Positions 15,447 through 16,750 of a stretch of 16,750 bases of DNA are shown one piece after another. Origin of the DNA: an uncultured Collinsella sp. (GTDB taxonomy: Bacteria > Actinomycetota > Coriobacteriia > Coriobacteriales > Coriobacteriaceae); assembly GCA_900544205.1 (NCBI GenBank), contig UQUG01000041.1:1-16750 (forward strand), in the 5' to 3' direction. The translations under genes were made by a program, and so were the position numbers. The first letter of the stretch is position 1. Every line of letters begins with the position of its first letter. Under the pieces are notes generated by a model. It searched no databases. It was given only the letters and a program-made list of their open reading frames with translations, and was not told the origin of the DNA.

Positions 15447-15916
15447 GGAAATCTTATCCCAGCTCAAAGGCCATTTCTGGGATGTATTTTCCGTCGAGTG
15501 CCTCATCGGGAAACTGCATCCCATTTCAAGCGTCGATTCTGGGACGCACTTTCCCCTTAGACCCTCAACCGGAAACCGCATCCCACTTTGAGCGCAAATT
15601 CCGGGATGCATTTTCCGCTTGAGCCTCATTGGGAAACGGCGTCCCACTTTGAGGGCTGATTGTGGGATGCATTTTCCGGTTTTGCTCTCATTGGGAAAAT
15701 GCATCCCGTTTCTTGACCGAATAATGGGACGCAATTTCCCGTTGGAGCGCCTTTGGGAAAGTGTGTCCCACTTCGACCGCCCAGAGTGGGATGCACTTTC
15801 CGCAAAGCACCTCAACGGGAAACTACGTCCCATTCCAAAGGCAAATTCCGGGACGCATTTTTCGAAAGCCTGCCCATCCGGAAAGCCCGTCCCACTTTGG
15901 ACGCATCCGGGCACGG
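15447..15916. repeat. Array of about eight ~62-bp units made of alternating inverted arms
   Basis: Left arms of the form GGGAAACTGCATCCCA start near 15447, 15508, 15570, 15631, 15693, 15755, 15817 and 15879, a period of 61-62. Right arms of the form TGGGATGCATTTTCC start near 15477, 15540, 15602, 15663, 15725, 15787 and 15849. Each left arm can pair with the right arm 16 bases downstream, or with the one 15 bases upstream. The intervening spacers are partly conserved (TTGAGCGC-like). The first and last units are the most diverged; unit 8 lacks a clear right arm. The array fills the gap between the surface-protein and flavodoxin genes. It shows no cas genes and no unique spacers. Open frames across it exist on both strands but are a by-product of the repeat. 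Confidence 0.9.
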
Positions 15917-15953
15917 AACCATCGACCTATCAGGCCTCCCATCAATAAAGAGG

Positions 15954-16095
15954 CGTCCTCCCGGACGGCGGGGCACGAAGTTCATCGCGAGTTCCGCACG
16001 CAAAGAAGGCCACTTAATGTGGCCTTCGTCTTGCGCAGGACTGTAGAGCAGGGAACTTCGTGCCCCGACGCCCGGGAGGACGTTTCATTTAGAAA
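15954..16095 (+). repeat. Copy 2 of the structured module, with a 30-bp outer inverted repeat
   Basis: Outer arms at 15954-15983 and 16053-16082 are complementary at 28 of 30 positions. Inside is a perfect 9-bp hairpin, GAAGGCCAC (16005-16013) and GTGGCCTTC (16019-16027) with loop TTAAT. The stretch 15996-16056 matches 11099-11038 at about 55 of 62 positions. Relative to the flavodoxin gene (minus strand, stop at 16125) the module starts about 30 bases after the stop and ends with the hairpin plus TTT, so it probably ends that transcript. The array follows on the far side, as one unit does at copy 1. Confidence 0.8.
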
Positions 16096-16124
16096 GATGG
16101 ACCGACCGCCGTCAGCGATGGGAG

Positions 16125-16676
16125 CTACTCTCCCAGCACGGCCTTTTTGGCGGCTGCAGCCATGTTATCCAGATCTTCCTTGGTGGGATGGTCCTTCGCG
16201 GCAACCCAGTTGTCGAGCAGCATCTTAAATCGGGCGTTGTCGGGATCTTGCTCGAGCATGGCCTCGTAGCGCTGCTTGACCGCGGGACCCATCTTGCCCT
16301 GGCACATCGCCCAGCCCGCAAGCTCGGCATCCCCAGCCAAATTGGAAGTCACGCGATCAATAATCTGCTGGTAATAGCTCTGGTCGGCGCCAAAACCGCA
16401 GGTGCCAAACAGGAACACGCGCTTGCCGTGCAAGGCGGAAAGCAACGCCGCGACCGAAGGCGTGCACGCGCCCTTGTCGCACCAAAAACCGACGAGCACC
16501 GTGTCGGCCGCGCAGGCGCCCTGCGCCTCGAGCGCAACCTGATCTGCATCCGCATCGTCGCTCAACGCCGCGGCATGGACAAACTCAACACCCGCAGCCT
16601 GCAGCGTACGCTTGATCGCACCCGAAACCATCCTGGTATTACCGCTCTTGCTGTTAACCACCAAAGAGCACGTCAT
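16125..16676 (-). CDS. Flavodoxin-family protein
   Basis: A 183-residue single-domain flavodoxin-like protein, expected to bind FMN and act in electron transfer in the cytoplasm. The N-terminal strand and phosphate loop read MTCSLVVNSKSGNTRMVSGA, giving S9-K-S-G-N-T14, which matches the flavodoxin FMN-phosphate loop. LVGFWCDKGACTPSVAALL (about 62-80) and VFLFGTCGFGADQSYYQQII (about 87-106) fit the two later FMN-contacting loops. The C-terminal ~60 residues are helical and hydrophilic. I chose the ATG at 16676; a GTG two codons upstream is possible, with GAGG lying 4 bases from it or 10 from the ATG. The gene is alone on its strand here, its upstream neighbour lies outside the window, and its redox partner is unknown. 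Confidence 0.85.
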   Translation of the reverse strand: MTCSLVVNSKSGNTRMVSGAIKRTLQAAGVEFVHAAALSDDADADQVALEAQGACAADTVLVGFWCDKGACTPSVAALLSALHGKRVFLFGTCGFGADQSYYQQIIDRVTSNLAGDAELAGWAMCQGKMGPAVKQRYEAMLEQDPDNARFKMLLDNWVAAKDHPTKEDLDNMAAAAKKAVLGE

Positions 16677-16750
16677 AGTCACGTTGCCTCGTATCCCCCA
16701 AAACTAAAGCCACTAATGCAATTTATTAGATGAATATCTTAGTACTAACG

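Noticed and set aside
15447..15916. CRISPR array
   Set aside because: Spacers are only ~15 bases, related to each other and not unique; arms alternate in orientation; no cas gene is nearby.
15399..15948. Long open frames across the array on both strands (about 171 and 109 codons, plus others)
   Set aside because: The 62-bp period is not a multiple of three, open frames occur on both strands at once, starts lack convincing ribosome binding sites, and the translations only restate the repeat. They are probably often mis-annotated as hypothetical proteins.

Overview
The window looks like a chromosomal segment of a high-GC Gram-positive bacterium, most likely a gut coriobacterium close to Collinsella. 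This is inferred from GC-rich codon use, strong GGAG-type ribosome binding sites, a lipoteichoic-acid-synthase-like enzyme, and a giant surface protein with a C-terminal wall-sorting signal. No tRNA, rRNA, insertion sequence, prophage gene or cas gene was seen.

Layout. At 42-2600 (+) is a fused 23S rRNA methyltransferase of the RlmKL type. Its RlmK half keeps its motifs, but its RlmL half has lost both the normal SAM loop and the NPPY catalytic motif. On the minus strand from 7434 down to 2696 lies a potassium block: kup transporter, a 64-residue single-pass membrane protein, a terminator-like hairpin, a KdpD-type sensor kinase without the usual N-terminal KdpD and USP domains, and a KdpE-type response regulator 4 bases behind it. 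A nitroreductase-family flavoprotein (7594-8469, -) diverges from an LTA-synthase-family phosphoglycerol transferase (8684-10984, +). A 1362-residue cell-wall surface protein (11235-15323, -) carries FG-GAP-like, beta-rich, FN3 and Ig-like regions. A flavodoxin-family gene (16125-16676, -) closes the window.

The most unusual content is non-coding. Between the flavodoxin and surface-protein genes, 15447-15916 is an array of about eight ~62-bp units. Each unit holds two ~15-nt arms in opposite orientation, so the region is an alternating ladder with a ~31-bp half-period. Next to it (15954-16095) is a module with a 9-bp perfect central hairpin and a 30-bp near-perfect outer inverted repeat. The same two parts recur, as one unit plus one module, behind the LTA-synthase gene (11003-11147). 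In both places the order and orientation relative to the upstream gene are the same: stop codon, module, then repeat unit(s). This points to a composite 3'-UTR element with a variable number of repeat units, not to a random repeat. Smaller hairpin repeats sit at 2606-2670, 5068-5119 and 7560-7590.

How the genes may work together: the kup, small-protein and KdpDE-like cluster suggests potassium-responsive control of a Kup transporter instead of a KdpFABC pump. The LTA-synthase-like gene and the surface protein are convergent and separated by a bidirectional terminator; both concern the cell envelope. All functions are from motif reading only; no search could be run.
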